DNA from: Trichuris trichiura
Taxonomy: Eukaryota > Nematoda > Enoplea > Trichinellida > Trichuridae
NCBI GenBank assembly: GCA_037903355.1
Contig: JBAJFE010000004.1
Span: 2,232,001 to 2,296,000, forward strand
Reading direction: 5' to 3'
Length of the DNA stretch: 64,000 nt
In this document: piece by piece, positions 61,102 to 64,000 of the stretch
Position numbering within the stretch: position 1 is the stretch's first letter
Layout: every line of letters begins with the position of its first letter
Notes under the pieces: generated by a model
What the model saw: the letters and a program-made list of their open reading frames with translations, nothing else
The model's database searches: none
Told to the model about the DNA's origin: nothing
Translations under genes and position numbers: made by a program

Positions 61102-64000
61102 ATATTAAAAAACTGTGGGTAAAAATAAGTATTGCTGAAAGCCTTATGCTAAGTAAAAATAGAGGACGAACTTGCGCGCAAAAATGAATGCTTTATTGCG
61201 TAGGCAACGCGGGAAACTGTTCTTATTAATAATTTTTTTGGTGAAGGAATTGAAGCAAAAAGGTCGGAGCAGTCCTCGAGTGCCGTAACCGCTGACAGTT
61301 GCAACAATATGCGAGCAAACAAAACGACTTAAAAGCGTCATTTTTTTCTAGTACTATATTAGCGCTTTTGTGGAAAAATGTAAACCTTGATCGTCTGCTG
61401 AGCCTGAACTTGTAAAGTTAGGGGAAGGATTTGTGCACTGGTAGTTGTTAAGAATTCGCTATTGGAAACGAAAATTTGCTACAGTCGAAGAAGGCTGTAC
61501 ATACAAACGTTTGGTTGGAAGCATGCGAAAAAAGCTTGCTGTTTTTGGTCATTTTTACACAAAAGATTGTCGCCTACCAGAATCTCGCTTGCAAAACGTG
61601 AAATTTAAGTTCAGTATTTTTCTCGTGAATTGTATCATCAGGACATTTATTCTGATGATACATTTTTTGCAATAACTGACAGACAGAGCAAATTTTTTGA
61701 GCTTCCATAGACTATGGAAATATCATGTTATTTTACACGCATCAGCATTCCGCATAGCGCGGCAATGCGCAGGTGAACGTCTTTTGCAACTTGTCGCGTT
61801 TGCCGTGAACGGCGCTTCTCGTTTTTGCGATACTTATCAACATGGAATTTGTTTTTACCTAAGGCACGCTGCAAAGAGGATGAGAGTCAATGTCTTATCT
61901 TTTGTTTAGAGAATTCAACAACAAAACTTCTTGATAGCACTAAGATAAGACGTCAATTTTGAAAACTGGCACTTCTACCGAAAAAATGTTGTTCACTTTT
62001 TGCGAAGCCGGACAACATTGCCACCTACTTCTAATACGCAAAATGCACTTCTTGTCAAGTCAATAACTTTTTACGAGTTATGCTGCCCTCTAGTTGAAAA
62101 TTGTAACAACGAAGAATTAATACACTATAGGTTTAACCGCCCGAACAGGGGGCAGATATTTTCTTTGTTTCATCGCCCTCCTTAGGTGAACGGACACGAT
62201 ATCTATAAAAATTACAAAAATTTACCATTATGCCAAAAGCATTGGAACAGTTAGGCATTAGGGAGCATAGTTGTAGATTAATATTTTATATTTGCTAATC
62301 TTTCGTTCTAACGAAAATCGCCCAGGGAAGTATTATTCATATTATTGTTAGTATTTTCAAACTTTTGAATGCGTAAATGCAAAAGTAGGCATCGATTCAA
62401 GTACTCAATTTTTCTCCAATTCATTATCCGCACCCACTTTCCAGAAGTAGCTGCGTTGAGCCGTGAAGTGGTACCATTTGAAATTTTACAGCCTTTACGA
62501 AAAGGCAGAGAGAAGCTAATTTCAAAAATGTGGCAAATAATAGTTACCTAAACGCTGAGCAAACAATTCAAAGAATGCAGCTTCATTGGCAGCAAATTTT
62601 ACGAACGGATAACCATGTATTAATAACAACCTGAACAAATGTAGTTTTTCCGGAAGGCAAAAGCCATTATCATGTGACGTATTGTTTTGCTGCATAGCGA
62701 TTTGGTGACGCCGAAGAAAACATTCCAAACCGGCTGATGCACACGGCGACGTCATACGAGTTTTGCGTCAAAAATACCGTAAGATGCCAAACTGGAATTT
62801 CTTTTTTTTTTATAAAGCAAGTTGTTCATTTCAGACAAAATATTTAAAAAATGTAAGTCATGTAATGTTCTTATGCTAATATTTTGTTTGTATCTGTTTA
62901 CAGCTTCGCTTGTTTATCACTCGATGTCTCCTATGGCTATTTATGTCAAACAAAAAATTACCGGCTTTTAAGAAAGGAAAAATGGCCAGAAATTTGTCAA
63001 GCTTGCGCTTTCTTGGTTAGGAGAGACCGCCATACAACTGGAAAGACATTGGATAAGAATGCTAGATAACGTGAACATCATTGTTGGCTAACCTTCAACG
63101 GTAACAGCTCATTGTTTCAGAACTTGCATCACAGGAACTATTTGAATAACAATAGCTTTTCCTCAGCCAACCGTTAAGACATGCACGTTTCATTTAAATC
63201 ATAATATTAATACGATTTCTTAATGCTTTCTAAAGTGTTGCCGCTACCGGCGCAGGGAAATAGCAAGCTTTCAACTGTGAAAAAATGCTTATTTTTGCGG
63301 GATAAATATTTTTATCAGGACAGCTTTTAATAAACATTATCGTTCGTTCTTTAGCAAAGAAAATAGAATTTAACTCCCAAGCTTCAATGTGTTTGCAAAA
63401 AAAGTTAAACGACTGAAAAATCACTGACAGGGGAACGCGTTCGTAAAGTGGCATAATAATATTAGTTTAAATAATTCATTTGGTTGGACGAGTTTTGATG
63501 GGCGAGTTTAAAGCTCAAAACGGTCGGAAGTAAAAAAAATGAAACATTTCTTTCAATATACGAGTATTACTAAGTTCATGCTGGCTTACCTTTTCAACGG
63601 GTATTCAATAGGTCTAAGCTAGCAACCTTACCTAACTTCGTTTGAACGGTGGAACGAAAGCACGGAAAGCAAACTGCGGCGGATGTGTTTGCAGACGGAA
63701 GTTTGAACTGCTATATGAACAACAAATGACAAAAATAAAATATACTTTTGCATTGGAGTAAACAATTGACTTTCCAGAATGCCAAAACAGCAATAGGGAT
63801 AGCGCGTATGCCTCCAAGCGCTTCTTACGGGGACAAGAGTACGGCTAACTAGCCAATGGCGCAAACGTTACGTAATTAGCGCTTGGCTTTAAATATTTAG
63901 GCGGCATTTTGTTACTGCTTAAAATTGATAACTTCAGGGCAGACGATTGATAAACCTGGCTCAACATGCCAACCGCAACAGAGTCGGTTTTTTAAAAAAT
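61102..64000. other. Gene-poor right end of the window
   Basis: AT-rich sequence with only short open frames without known motifs. A small hairpin (GTATCATCAG pairing with CTGATGATAC) lies at about 61630-61661. Nothing else is supported. Confidence 0.45.

Noticed and set aside
1..64000. CRISPR arrays, bacterial operons or phage genes
   Set aside because: No regularly spaced repeats were seen, and the gene structure is clearly eukaryotic with spliceosomal introns.

Overview
The window is nuclear DNA of a small-intron metazoan, most likely a nematode. Coding sequence is split into many exons by introns that are mostly about 45-60 bp, with GT..AG ends, and it alternates with long AT-rich gene-poor stretches. 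Telomere-like CCTAAG units appear in one hairpin, which fits a nematode. A whipworm-like (Dorylaimia) source is plausible, but that is inference from intron style only. I rebuilt six genes by hand from conserved protein motifs and from splice phases. In the four fully chained models (PITPNM, RPA2, SMG8 and the CAP-Gly gene) every phase closes into one open frame. CPD closes from its first recognised exon onwards, and the 3' seven exons of the PEBP-like gene also close.

Layout: (1) 1072-10895 (+) encodes a class IIA phosphatidylinositol transfer protein (PITPNM/rdgB), with a PITP domain, acidic linker, DDHD domain and LNS2 domain. One of its introns carries a 0.7-kb fold-back insertion. (2) A small possible membrane-protein ORF lies at 10970-11242 (+). 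(3) 11353-12144 (-) is an intronless bacterial-type amidinotransferase/dimethylargininase-like gene, a horizontal-transfer candidate. (4) 15157-20854 (-) is a carboxypeptidase D-type gene with one active and two degenerate peptidase units, a C-terminal membrane anchor and a tail. (5) 22759-28028 is bounded by two inverted copies of a repeat of about 620 bp. Between them lie a decayed Ty1/copia fragment (-) and the RPA2 gene (+). (6) 28481-34615 (-) is a CAP-Gly plus coiled-coil, probably microtubule plus-end, protein. (7) 34.6-44.5 kb shows no gene I can support. (8) 44566-48529 (+) is SMG8, a nonsense-mediated decay factor. (9) 48984 to about 52751 (-) is a probably secreted protein with two PEBP-like modules. 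(10) 52.8-64 kb has no recognisable gene but carries a second fold-back insertion at 60.7-61.1 kb.

The genes are unrelated in function: lipid transfer and signalling, peptide processing, DNA replication and repair, cytoskeleton, mRNA surveillance. They do not look like one pathway or operon. The most unusual signal is the pair of fold-back insertions (7971-8691 and 60698-61101). Each is an almost perfect inverted dimer with 12-bp target-site duplications, a one-sided non-palindromic tail that shares AACCCGTTAC, and a hammerhead-ribozyme-like core (CTGANGA, hairpin, GAAA). Together they look like one family of retroposed inverted dimers.
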